From: Actinia tenebrosa
Taxonomy: Eukaryota; Cnidaria; Anthozoa; Actiniaria; Actiniidae
Reading direction: 5' to 3'
Assembly: GCF_009602425.1 (NCBI RefSeq)
Contig: NW_022259981.1
Span: forward strand, 14,614 to 78,613
DNA length: 64,000 nt
Shown here: positions 25,381-35,879 of the stretch, one piece after another
How the letters are laid out: each line of letters opens with the position of its first letter
Position numbering within the stretch: position 1 is the stretch's first letter
The notes under the pieces: model-generated
The model's input: only the letters and a program-made list of their open reading frames with translations
Databases searched by the model: none
Told to the model about the DNA's origin: nothing
Position numbers and translations under genes: made by a program

Positions 25381-28300
25381 AATAACTTCAGGATTTTAAA
25401 ACGATCTCATAATCTCTTTAAAAGAATCTCACCTGCTTATAATTTTCACTTGAATCAAATAAGGACAATTTTCTACACAAATAGTAAAGAATCCTCCAGT
25501 AGAAAGAATTTGTGTCTAGGAAAGAAGCAGCTTTTAGGAAGAGAAATGGCGAGCGATGGGAAATATCTCGATGCTCACATCATTGCCGTCTGTCAAATGA
25601 CATCCAAGAATGATGTACACGCTAATTTTAGGACTTGTAAAGATTTGATTGAGAGAGCAAAAGCAAGAAGAGCAAAGGTTAGTGGACTTCAAGTATTATG
25701 CACTATGAACCAGTGGAACACTGTCTTGTTCTCTGCTAAATGTTTTGGCAGTATTGTTATCATCATCATCATCATCATCATCACCACCACTCTACCATCA
25801 TATCATCACATCATCATCATCATCATCAACATCACCACCACCACCCTACCATTATATCATATCATCACCACTATCATCATCACCATCACCACCACCCTAC
25901 CATCGTGTCATCACCATCATCATCATGATCGTCATTATTGGTATCAATCAGCTGAATGAATTCATTGCCAGCCTTTAAATGACAGTTAAATACTACCTGT
26001 CATGTGTTAGCTATCAAAACTGCAAGTTGTATAGATTGGCTTATTTCATTTAATTAATAGCATTATTAAATTTAGTAGAAGAAGAAATTATGTTAATTTG
26101 CGATGTATACTTTTGGGCTTGTTGTATACCAAGCCCAAAATGCACTATGAGTGATGTGAATGCAATCAGTGAAAGCTCACAATAATATGAAATTTTGCAA
26201 AACTTTGTCTACAGGTTTTTTCAGCATATTTCTTCTGTGTTGACATTATTTAAGTATATGAATATAATACTTGTCAAGCTTAGGGCCCTTTCCATTAAGT
26301 CAAACTGATTAATCTGAGCTGTGAGTTCTAAAATGATGTTAGTTCTTAGAGCTGGACTAATGCAGCATTAACCAGTTCAAATCTGATAGGGAAGCATGGG
26401 TGGTGTAGCATTGAGAGCGCTCACCTCTTCCGGGAGGGGGGGGAATTCGGGAAAAAAGTACCGGGAATGCTTGTCGTATCTCTTAGGGGTGAAAATTCTC
26501 TCTTTTAGGGTGTTAAATGCGAAAAATCAGCATTTTCTGGTATGTCTTAGGGTGTCGGAAAAGGAGAGAAGCGTGCATCAATATGGCTTATCCTAGGCGC
26601 TTTTTATATGAAATTTAATACTATTTGTTGTGGTATCTCTTAGGGGTTAAAAATCATTCAGCCACGCCCTTTTTTAAAGACTTCCGGTATCTTTTAGAGG
26701 TCTTTTTGAAAATTTCCGACGAGCATCCCCGGTACTTTTTTCCCAGAGTCCCCCCCGGGTCACCTCTCACCAATGCGACCTGGGTTCAAGTCTTGACAAG
26801 CTCAGTGTTACATGTGAGTTGTTTTGTTTGTTGGTTCTCTCCTGTGCTTCTGGGTTTTCCGGGTTCTCCGGCTTTCCTCTCTCCATAAAGATCAACTTCT
26901 AAATTCCAATTGAAATCCAGTGGAAGAAGAACTTGTGATTGCTTGCGAACAGTGATGGTGAACCTTTTGCATGTTAACTTTGATTGAATAACACCCCTAG
27001 GAGGAGGCAAGAGGGGTTGATTTGTGTTAATGTAAGGTGCAATAAGGCAATTCAATGACTTAGGAATACTACCCTTTAATGCAGTCAAATTGTAATATTC
27101 ACCTCAACAAACTGTAGTTAAATTGCTAATTTATCTTTATTTTAACTAAGTTTGTCATTTTAAGGAATTTTCAAGTTGGAAAATCCGGAATCGTGTCCTG
27201 GAATGGCCCATGGATTGGACTTCGGTTAAGTGGATCTCCGGATCGAAACACTTTAAAAGCTGCTTTTCTTTGCTCAAATTCTATGGGTATATGTTAAGTA
27301 CCCATTAAAACATATTTTGGCAAAGAAATTAAGTTGATTAACTGATTTTATTGCAAAATCCAGTTTACCAGTGTTCAGTCCAAGTTCCTATTCCAGTCCC
27401 ATGCTTCCATGTTTTTAATAATTATTAATATTAGGATTGGCTATTTATATATCTTGATTCAACCTCAGAGCTTAGATTTGACATTTTCCAAAATACTCCT
27501 AAAAGATATGTTTTTATAAATGTTTATAGATTCCCTGAAAACAGCACACAGAAATGATAATATAGTAAAATTTAAAAAAATACACCCCAAATGATACAAC
27601 GAGTTTCCCTGATACTTTTACCCAGGAGTGCAACCCCCTCACTGCCTGTGGTGTTATTGTCACATTACCAAACCTGGTCACATGCTTTCTGTTTTTTACA
27701 CTCTCAAGACTTTTTCTACCTAATTTTTAGATGGTATTTTTACCAGAAGCATATGATTACCTGGGTGAGACTAAACAAGAGTCACTGGCCATGGCTCAAA
27801 GCATCAAAGGGCCAAGAATGAAGGAGATGTGTCAGTTAGCCAAGGAAAATGATATTTGGTTATCATTGGGTGGGTTCCATAACAAGGTAATACCATGACC
27901 TGCTTATGTGATAATATGAGGGAAAGGTCTAGGGGGAGGAGCCAAAGGGGACGTCATTCCATCCCTCCATCCCTGAAGAGATGTGTCAGTTAGCCAAGAA
28001 TAATGATATTTGGTTAATTTGACTTATCTATTTAAGGGGTGAAATGCTGTTAAAAAAATGTTAGGTTAAACCAAATAGTAGCTGACCTTCATCCGTACCC
28101 ACCATGCCTACCATGCCCACTCTCACCCTCACTATTGTATTATGGATCAACAGAAAAATAATGCATATAAAAATCAAAGATCAATAACTAACAGAATGGA
28201 CTGTTTTTCATTTTAGAGCACAGACGATGAAAACCGTATATCTAACACTCACGTGATAGTAGACAACAATGGTGAAATCGTCTCCACATATGATAAAGCT

Positions 28301-29423
28301 CACTTGTTTGATGTTGACATAAAAGATGGCCCCAAACTGAAAGAAAGTGCTAACTGCATTCCTGGGAATGAGATAGTTCCTCCTGTCACTACCCCTGTGG
28401 GGAAAGTTGGAATGGCAATTGTATCTTTTGCTTGTGTCATTTGATATTCAAATTATTGATTGTCCGTCAAATTAGTTTTGCTTAATATATCCTCATGTTC
28501 TTTACTTTAATGCCAGAAATTTAAAAGCATGTTGTCACTGAAATTAGGCCACCCAGAGTAAATGAGTCTCTAATCACGAAACGCAGCTGTAATTGGGGGA
28601 GTTAAAAATATCATTTCATTGTTTGGGCTATATTGATGAATTTTCATGTTTAAACTTCTTAACTAGTTTTAACAGTGTTATGACCTTCGATTTCCTGAGA
28701 TGGCATTGTCTCTTGCTAAACAAGGCGCTGACATTCTTACTTTTCCATCTGCATTTACGTTCACAACAGGCACTGCTCATTGGGAGGTAAGCACAATGAA
28801 ACATTTGGTTTTGGGCTTCCTTTGTAGGGCAACCTGTTGATACATGAAAGATCATAAACACTTATTTTTATTTGTACACTGATAGGTTCTTTTACGAAGC
28901 AGAGCAATAGAAACGCAATGCTATGTTGTTGCTGCTGCACAAATAGGACAAACTACAAGCAAAAGAAAGTGCTATGGACATGCTATGGTAATGGTCTCTT
29001 TCTTTTGTCTTCATCATCTATCATCCTCATTGCTAACATTCCTTATTACTAGATCATCATCATCAACATCATCCTCATCATCATCATCACCACCATCATC
29101 ATCATTTTCACCATCAACGTCAACATCACCACCATCACCATCATTATCATCACCACCACCATCATCACCATCATCGTCATATACTACTTATGGGCCATTT
29201 TTATCAATTGTCTCATTCAGTAGCGCACTCACTGATGACCTACCTGTGTTTCTATTTACAGGTTGTGGATCCATGGGGTACTGTGATAGCACAGTGTCAC
29301 GAAGAAACAGGTCTCTGTGTTGCTGAAATACATCACCAGTATATCAAACAAGTCCGTGAACAGATGCCGGTGTGGTCGCACCGTAGAACCGACCTGTACG
29401 GTGATCTTAAACCAAACCTATAA
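25357..29423 (+). CDS. NIT1: NIT1, deaminated glutathione amidase (nitrilase superfamily), 351 aa
   Basis: Exons 25357-25677, 27731-27886, 28217-28420, 28676-28786, 28886-28987, 29262-29423; all five introns are phase 0. The catalytic triad is complete: Glu113 (FLPEAYD), Lys186 (TYDKAHLFD) and Cys228 (CYDLRFPEM). The C-terminal [10 protein letters not shown] is characteristic of NIT1. NIT1 hydrolyses deaminated glutathione, a transaminase side product, and so repairs metabolite damage. From 25357 the first 60 or so residues are Arg/Ser/Phe-rich without acids, as in a mitochondrial presequence; a second in-frame ATG at 25546 starts [12 protein letters not shown] directly before the domain and would give a cytosolic form of 288 residues. 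Human NIT1 also has both localisations. No FHIT domain is fused to it, unlike fly and worm NitFhit. The in-frame ATG at 25237 is upstream of the likely presequence and less plausible. Confidence 0.93.
25755..25932. repeat. ATC/ACC trinucleotide microsatellite in NIT1 intron 1
   Basis: Imperfect ATC and ACC triplets. The open frames here (His-, Ser-, Thr-rich) merely continue exon 1 past its donor at 25677. Confidence 0.9.
26392..26925 (+). mobile_element. tRNA-derived SINE (interrupted by a MITE)
   Basis: Removing 26429-26759 and one target copy restores a tRNA-like head: GTGGTGTAGCATTGAGAGCG (A-box-like) and, about 40 bases on, GACCTGGGTTCAAGTC (B-box-like). A non-tRNA body follows, ending near CTAAATTCCAATTGAAATCC. 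A second, more diverged copy is at 32967-33130 and a tail fragment is at 9264. It lies in NIT1 intron 1. Confidence 0.7.
26429..26759. mobile_element. 331-bp hAT-like MITE nested in the SINE, 8-bp target duplication
   Basis: Terminal inverted repeats of about 45 bases: the left end runs TCCGGGAGGGGGGG then GGGAAAAAAGTACCGGG and ATGCTTGTCG; the right end is its inverted counterpart. The flanks are a perfect direct repeat TCACCTCT (26421-26428 and 26760-26767). An 8-bp duplication is the hallmark of hAT-type insertion. No coding capacity. Confidence 0.82.
27165..27310 (+). repeat. Degenerate copy of the dispersed GGATC repeat family
   Basis: The order GGAAAATCCGGAA, TGGAATGG, TTGGACTTCGG, TGGATCTCCGGATCG matches the core of the family seen at 43.3, 49.1, 53.3 and 57.8 kb, but only for about 100 bases. 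Lies in NIT1 intron 1. Confidence 0.5.
29035..29180. repeat. ATC/ACC trinucleotide microsatellite in NIT1 intron 5
   Basis: Imperfect triplet array between exons ending 28987 and starting 29262. The Ser/Pro-rich frame here is an artefact. Confidence 0.9.
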
Positions 29424-29644
29424 GGAGAAAAACTCCTACACTATTCGACCAATAGAAACAAGGAGCTTATTATAACCGACCTATGATGAATATACTATAT
29501 ATATGCTATGTATGATGTCCGACCGATAGAACCAACCCCAAAATAGAGACATCCTGAAAATTAATTTTTAAGCGTAAATTAACCAGCGAAAATAATTTTT
29601 AAATATAATATTCCTTCGGTAACTGCGTCACTTTTAACTATCAA

Positions 29645-29650
29645 AATAAA
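29645..29650 (+). terminator. Poly(A) signal AATAAA for NIT1
   Basis: AATAAA, 222 bases after the NIT1 stop codon, in AT-rich sequence. A minus-strand AATAAA at 29756-29761 belongs to the opposing small gene, so the two transcription units appear to end about 100 bases apart. Confidence 0.5.
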
Positions 29651-29801
29651 ATTTATGTCTGTCAAACGAAACCCGTTGTAAAAATTTAGAAATATTATTA
29701 GAAAGATATATATGTTCCAATTTCATAATTCAAGACACTCCAAGATATTTTAATCTTTATTGTGCATAATGAAAATTTTTCAAATTTTCAAATTTACACC
29801 T

Positions 29802-30034
29802 TTATCCAGGGGTCGTTATTGAAGTTGGTTTTTGTACAACAGCTATCTCGGGTTCCAAGCATTTATCTTCAATCATTGTGAATCCATTCGCATCACAGTG
29901 CACTGTGGTACACTTATCATCACAGAATTGACTAGATAAATCTTGCCCTTGTAGATACAGCCACGAGATAATGTTTTCCCTTGGTTCTGGTTTAAGGTGG
30001 CCAGAATAACAAAGAGGACGATGTAAAGCCTCAT
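29802..30034 (-). pseudogene. Small secreted Cys-rich (VWC-like) protein frame with one frameshift
   Basis: From the ATG at 30034 (minus strand) a clear signal peptide is read, MRLYIVLFVILATLNQNQG, then KTLSRGCIYKGKIY. A shift of one base near 29940 continues with QFCDDKCTTVHCDANGF and MIEDKCLEPEI to a TAA at 29802. The GC-Y-GK-Y opening and the C-x3-C-x4-C-x10-C tail resemble single-domain von Willebrand C proteins. AATAAA lies 41 bases beyond the stop. The two halves fit only with a frameshift (233 bases, not a multiple of three), so this is a recent pseudogene, an assembly error or a misread exon boundary. Confidence 0.4.
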
Positions 30035-30061
30035 GTTTGATTATGAAAACTCTGAGTTTAA

Positions 30062-31563
30062 TGAAAAAATAAGAGAAAAATCCGTGAGAGAACAGTCATT
30101 GTAAACAGCGTATACCTACAATAAGGATTTCTCTCGTCCTTTTCATGTTCATCGATTTAAAAACTCATCTGCTAGTGTGTTTGTCATGATTACTATTATT
30201 TTTTATCTTTATTGATTAAATAAATAACTAACCGAAGACCATACTCCCAGACCCGAATGCTGAAGCGTCGTATGGCAGCGCAAAGCATTTACGGCTATGC
30301 CAGAGATTTCGACCCCAACACCGCTATCCCCGGGAGGAATTACAGTCTGATCAGGAAGCTCGGCAAAAGCCTAAGGGAGAGGTTAGTCGGCCCCTAGACC
30401 GTAGATGATTAACCCCTTGCTATGACCAGCATACCTAAATAATTGCTTGTGTCGCTGATGCCTTAGCCCGCATGACTACTCCTTTCCATGTGGGATACAT
30501 TTTAAAACAATACCTGTGACGTATTTTACTCAACACGACGCAAGACAAACACGAATCGAGAGTGCGTTCTTTTTTCGTCTCCAAAATATTATAAGAGCTG
30601 GTTTCTAATCTTGAAGGGCAAGACGTTTCAAGACAAATCTCCGCTCGAGGATCATGCGCGAGCATTATTTGGGATTTTTCTGTTTGCGCATTGAGGTGAT
30701 TTGGAGGTAGCTTTGGTAATGATGAATTGGTGCAAACAATCTTCATTATATTTGCTCTTATTCGACTGCGTTTTTTTTCACAACAAGAATGAACGAAAGT
30801 TTCATGATACGGAAGTTAAAAAAGACTCGATGTTTAGTTGAATAGAATAGGATTAAGTGATCAAACAAACAAAAATAATAAATGAATGAAACTCACTAAT
30901 AAAAATCGGCTAAAATAAATAATAAAATAAATGATTTCAAAACTTATTCTGAAACATTTCTGTTGATGACGCATGAAGTACGTTGAAACCAACAACGGCA
31001 GCCACAGCTAAAACCTCCAAAGGTAACTCGGTATGGACGCACTATAGATGAGATTCCCCCCCCCCCCCCCCCAACCCAGGCAGAAAAAACCACGAGTCTC
31101 AAGACGCGACAAACGTTTTCCTCGTGCTTGCTTCCTGTATTAAATGGTTAAACACGGTTTCAGACAGTTTTATATGCTTCACTGTTTTATACACATATTT
31201 GTGTGTAGTGTGACCACGCTCCTTTGCGGTTTCTTGTCCACTACCAAAATTTGTCCAGGGAAGAAGGGAGAGGAGAGGGTACGCACAAAATACGAACGAC
31301 TCCCTAGCGTTGCACACAAAATTTTCTCATGATTACAAACTGCAGCTCACAGATTGAATGGCCGGCAGTTTTTGATTTTCGTGGCAATCGAAAACAAATT
31401 CAAGCTATTATCGGACATTATTGCCCCACCTACCCCTCCCTACATATTTATGATGTGCGCCTAAGTGTTTTTGTTCAGCGGGATCCATGGAAGCGCCATT
31501 TTGTTTTGGAGTCGGGCCGAGAGGGCCCTGGGAACGAGGTTGGGTTATTACAAAAACCTCAAA
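30062..31563. other. Intergenic region upstream of SPCS2
   Basis: Mostly AT-rich unique-looking sequence with a run of C's at 31057-31072. No gene recognised. A GC-richer block at about 30240-30400 has no open frame longer than its surroundings. Confidence 0.5.
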
Positions 31564-34500
31564 ATGGCGTCTGGACAAGGAAGCAAAAAGAAAGGACTAA
31601 GCTCTTTGATGGTCGGTCACTTGTTTAATAATGACTTAATTCATATATATTGATCATTTATACAGGGATTAATACTATCTGTTGGGTTTCATTTTAGTCT
31701 AATGACCCAGACAAGCCGGTCAAGGTGGACAAATGGGATGGAAACGCCGTGAAGAACGCTCTAGATGATCAAGCAAAAAAGGTGTGCAAACCTGGCTCAA
31801 TTCTACTCTTTTACTAACTTTATGAAATATATTTAATTTATTCCTTTTACCTCAATTTTTTCTCCCTCATTATATTTGCAAAAAAGCTTAAAAACGAAGG
31901 TTAAAGTACCGAATTGTGTTAATCACATGTGCCAAGTTTAAGAACACGTCAGCGTATCTCATTTTTTATTGTTTGACCTTTTGAATTCCTGATTCCAATC
32001 CAAAAGTATATTTATTTGTTCTTATCCATCAGTGGTTCATAGTTATTTATTCAGACGCGAGGTTGGAACTATAAGAATTGTTTATTTTTGTTTGTTGCTG
32101 TTGTTCACAATTGATGTGTCACACCACGAACCACCCCAAAAAGAGAGGGGCTTAGATTGGGAAATATAAGAGACAAGTGGGAAAAAAAGGGGGGGGGCCA
32201 AGATTGGAAAGTATAAGAGGCTATAGTGTGGGAAAAGGTAAAGCACCCCTGTCTCCACTGTCCCTGTGTCAGGCATGAAAGAGCTCCTCGGAAAACTGGA
32301 TATGAGAATTAAGATACATGTATTCACTTCTGGCATCTTACCAGCTGTTATCTTACCATTTTTTAAAGAATTTTCAAATAATTTACTGTTGGTGATAATG
32401 TTGTTTTTTTTTGTGTCCTCCCTCTCATCCCTCTCCCCTCAGCCCCTAATGTTCTAGACACCATACTTACCCTCTTTAGCTAGAGCTCTACTTTGTTCCT
32501 GGTAAATACAATGTATGTCCATGGGGGAGTTATGGATATTTTCTGGAATGACAGAATATACCCTCAACAGACCCTCCCCACCCCTTGGAAATTCCAATCC
32601 CCTACCCTGTGACAAGGTAAAAAAATTTTGAGACTTCATATTATCCCAAGTCCATTTTTTTGGTATAAACATAGGGGTATATAAGTTTTCAAGAATGTGC
32701 AAAATAATGAAGTTTGAGGAATCTATTTTTAACATCAAAAAGTGACATCTAAATGAGAGTGTTCTTCTGTTCTCAGGTGTTGACGGAAGGTTATGGCTAC
32801 CAGGAAGATCACAGTGTAACAGATACTAGACTTGCTATTTGTACCGTCTCTGTTTTGTTTGCCTTAGGTGCCTTAGCATATGATTATCTGTACCCATTCC
32901 CAACCTCCAGACCTGTTCTTATCCTTTGTGTTGTTGCATATCCTTTGATGCTTCATATAAATAGCTTAGTCGGGGTGCACAAGTGTTGTAGCAGTGAGAG
33001 CACTAGCCTCTCATTATACACAATGCAACCAGAATTCAGTTTCCATACTCAGTGTTTTAATGTGAGGGTTTTTCTCTTGGTTCTCAGGTTTTTCTCACTC
33101 CTCAAAAATCAATTATTCGTAAATTCCATTTTGACTATCATTAGTCTTAGTAGTAATAAGCGTTGGCCATTTTGGTAATAAGCATTGGAAATTTTGGTTT
33201 TTGACAATCTTTTACCCTATTTGCAATGACAGGAAAAATCTGATGTGAGTCAATATCCCTGGCTTCTGTAATCAATGAAGCAATACTCCTAACTATCCTG
33301 CCCTCCCAAAATGTACATCTTTGTTTTAATTCAAAGCCGAGAGGGAAATATTTTTTCTCTTGTCTTTCCATAATTTATGGGAATTTTTTTCCTTAACATT
33401 GTTCACATATTTTGTACTGATGGGTATTCTAACCCTTTTTACAACACTAAAAGAGAAAAACTATATCTTGTTTGCTGTAGAGAAAGACGATGCTGGTGTT
33501 GTAAGTATTACTGCTCATAATTATAATTTATTTAACAATCATTCGCCGAAGGGAAGTCAATATTGGGGAATAATAACCGAAACAAAGTTGAGGTTATTAT
33601 TCCCAATATTCACTGAGCCTGAGGTGAATAATTGTTTTAGTATAAATACACAGGTGATTCTTTCAACAACAAAAAAAGGAAAAAAAGAAGATAAAAGACA
33701 CTTTTTTTCCGGTAGCAGCAACAAAGCGGCTGGCTGCCATTTTGGGTTATTGCTGGAGGTGATTATCGCTTGATAATCTGAGTTTCTCGACCAATCAGCG
33801 CGCGAGATTTTCAATAATCACCTGTGTATTTATACTAAATTCCATTATTTATGCACTGTTTTGCGTGTGAGTTCAATGGTGTGGTGTCTAATGACAAAAT
33901 AAAATGTAGATGTAGACATGTGAAACTGATACACATTCTTTTGTTCAGGGCTAAAAGTGATATTTTCTCTGGTTTATTTCATCAGGGGCCAGACCATGTT
34001 TGGACATTGAGATCAGGCCTCAAGCGCTATGATCACATGTACACCTTGACAATGTCTTTTAAAGATGGAAACAGTAAAAAGGAAAGGGAACAGTCAATGA
34101 TCAAGTACGTAATATTCTATGGGGGGGGGGGGGGGAGGAGGGGAGATTTTGTAAATGTATTGGTTATCCCCCACTCCTCTTATTATGTCCTCATACTTCT
34201 GGCCATGCACTGCTTAGTACCTATAATCAATCTTTTTTTTTTCTTGCCTCCTGAGTATGTGATTATGTTAGTGCTCAACAGTAACTTTTATACATAATAG
34301 GCAATGGGCTAGCAAGTCTATAAACCCAGTAGCTTAGCAGAGTAACCTGCTAGCCAACCAGATAATATTAGTAATCCAATAACCACACTAGCCTATGGAG
34401 GAGTCAGTCCTATTTTTTACTAGCCCAGAGCAAATATTTACTTGTCCCAGACTAGTGGACTAGCATTAGTGTCAATCACTGAAACACATTTTCTGTGATT

Positions 34501-34688
34501 GTGAATCCTTGCTAGATAAAATTCCCATCCATTGGTGAAGGAAGATGCATTTTCTTCATGATCCTTTATTCTCTCCCCTCAGGTCTGTTGCATGTTGGTT
34601 TGACACAGAAGGGACCTTGATCCCAGAACATTTTGATAAAGACGTCAAGGAACTTCGTAAGAGTCTTGGTGAAAAGAAAGAAAACTAA
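31564..34688 (+). CDS. SPCS2: SPCS2, signal peptidase complex subunit 2 (SPC25), 203 aa
   Basis: Exons 31564-31611, 31698-31781, 32777-32937, 33407-33500, 33986-34104, 34583-34688 (612 coding bases). Sequence landmarks shared with the human subunit: PVKVDKWDGNAVKNALDD, then YGYQEDHSVTDTRLAICT, first membrane helix (CTVSVLFALGALAYDYL), YPFPTSRPVL, second helix (LCVVAYFVMGIL-like; here YFVLMGILTLFTTLKEK), and LRSGLKRYDHMYTLTM. The protein is an ER membrane subunit with both ends cytosolic that supports signal peptide removal and contacts the Sec61 side of the translocon. Slightly shorter than the human 226 residues, because of a short N-terminus. Intron 3 is U12-type (AT-AC); see its own entry. 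The intron 1 donor (ATG|GTCGGT) is weak, so the first 16 residues (MASGQGSKKKGLSSLM) are the least certain part. Confidence 0.92.
32938..33406 (+). other. U12-type AT-AC intron of SPCS2 (469 bp)
   Basis: No GT-AG pair joins the two flanking exons in frame. The intron instead starts ATATCCTTT, exactly the minor-spliceosome AT-AC donor consensus, contains TTCCTTAAC at 33389-33397, exactly the U12 branch-site consensus, and ends CAC about 10 bases further on. Joining GTT GC to A TAT TTT restores the conserved reading VVAYFVLMG. A tRNA-derived SINE copy (32967-33130) sits inside the intron. Confidence 0.93.
32967..33130 (+). mobile_element. Diverged tRNA-derived SINE copy inside the U12 intron
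   Basis: Shares with the 26392 copy the head (GTTGTAGCAGTGAGAGC and CCTCT), the CAATGC.ACC segment, GTGAG, TTGGTTCTC and the tail TAAATTCCA. The A-box region is recognisable; the B box is decayed. Confidence 0.55.
33636..33839. mobile_element. 204-bp inverted-repeat element (MITE) in SPCS2 intron 4
   Basis: Perfect 24-base terminal inverted repeats: TTTAGTATAAATACACAGG + TGATT on the left, its complement on the right. A second inverted repeat (TTGGGGAATAATAACC against GGTTATTATTCCCAA) lies just outside at about 33563-33608, so the insertion may be composite. No coding capacity. Confidence 0.7.
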
Positions 34689-34799
34689 AATATAGTCTCA
34701 TCCATGAACAAAACCTTTAGAAATTTACTTAAATATCTTAGAAACAAAGTTCCCTTCAAACTTCTTTTGTCCACATTATATGTTGAAGTTAGAGTCTTA

Positions 34800-35021
34800 G
34801 GCTGCATTTACACAGTACGAGACAAATTTTGAACTGGTCAAAATGTTGTACGTTTAGGGGTTCCATTCACACGGGACTAAGCTATTTGAACAAAAATTTG
34901 TTCCCTGTAAACAGAATGTATTTAATTTTTATACATTTAAATAGACAGTTCCGTGTTAACGTTAAGCACAGGTCAAATTTTTGATCGGTTAAAATTTAGT
35001 CCTGTACCGTGTAAATGCAGC
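34800..35021. mobile_element. Harbinger-like MITE downstream of SPCS2
   Basis: Inverted ends GGCTGCATTTACAC at the left and GTGTAAATGCAGC at the right, with TTA beside both. The end sequence and the 3-base TTA fit PIF/Harbinger elements. The element separates two copies of the SPCS2 3' end (34673-34785 and 35030-35140). Confidence 0.6.
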
Positions 35022-35029
35022 TTAAGTGA

Positions 35030-35140
35030 CCAGAAAGAAAACTAAATCTAGTCCAGTTCTTGAACAAGACCATTAGAAATTCACTTATTGAAGAAGAAAA
35101 AGTCTCATTGAAACTTGATTTGTCAACATTTATTTTGTTG
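35030..35140 (+). repeat. Diverged direct duplicate of the SPCS2 stop codon and early 3' UTR
   Basis: Compare 34673-34785: AGAAAGAAAACTAAA, then TAGTC, TGAACAA.ACC.TTAGAAATT.ACTTA in both. The duplicate has no upstream coding sequence. It is a relic tandem duplication split by the Harbinger-like MITE. Confidence 0.6.
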
Positions 35141-35324
35141 GAACATACTATATTTAAATTGAACCTGTGTGTGATTGGATGATCAAGATTGCCAAAAAAA
35201 CAATGGTAAACCATTTCATTGGCGAGTCTTGAGTTGGAGTATAGGTTAATGAATTTCTGTCAGTAACTTACTGAGAGTTTACATTTCTGTAGCTGATACT
35301 CTGCTCTATACCAGCATTGTTTGC

Positions 35325-35502
35325 CAGGCTTAAAATAATGGGCAGACATTGTACAATGCCCAGAATTGGAACTAGTCCAGTCTTTGCTTTGCCAGTCATT
35401 TTGACTAATGTTGAACCAGAAATCAGGTGTGATCAAGCTACAATTAATTTGGCCAGCCATTATGACAAGCAACTTACTGGCCATTATTTTAAGCCCTGTG
35501 AT
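35325..35502. mobile_element. Short inverted-repeat element
   Basis: Ends CAGGCTTAAAATAATGG and CCATTATTTTAAGCCCTG are inverted copies, with CAG/CTG at the tips. Related internal words (GCCAGTCATT, GCCAGCCATT) repeat inside it. Confidence 0.5.
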
Positions 35503-35712
35503 TGGTGGAGCAATTATTTGATTGATGCTGTCAATGCTTTATCATGGCTGTGTTTTATGCTGTCATGATATCTCACTGAAATGGTATGGCAATCCTCTCA
35601 ATATTATTGTATGTGTGCATTTATCACAAGTATTGGTGTTTTTTCACAAAAGAAAGTTTCAGAAATGATATTTTTCTTGTAATTGTCAAATTCACAAGCG
35701 TTTTAACTCATG

Positions 35713-35879
35713 ATAGTCCCCTTCACAGTTCCCTACGCCATATCAAAAGGTAGCCGTGTGAATAATTGTCCAAGGTGTTAAAAAAGGTCTCTATCATTGC
35801 AAGCTTGCCATTTGTCTCACTTCCATGTAAAGGCATGGCTACCTTTCAAGATGGCGCAGGGAACTGTAAAGGGGACTAT
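35713..35879. mobile_element. 167-bp foldback element (MITE) with about 45-base arms
   Basis: Left arm ATAGTCCCCTTCACAGTTCC then CTACGCCAT and AAAGGTAGCC; right arm is the inverted counterpart ending GGGGACTAT. The tips are TA-GTCCCC, compatible with a TA target. Confidence 0.7.

Noticed and set aside
26392-26800. A tRNA gene with A and B boxes
   Set aside because: It cannot fold as a tRNA, is followed by a non-tRNA body and tail, and has a second copy; a SINE head instead.
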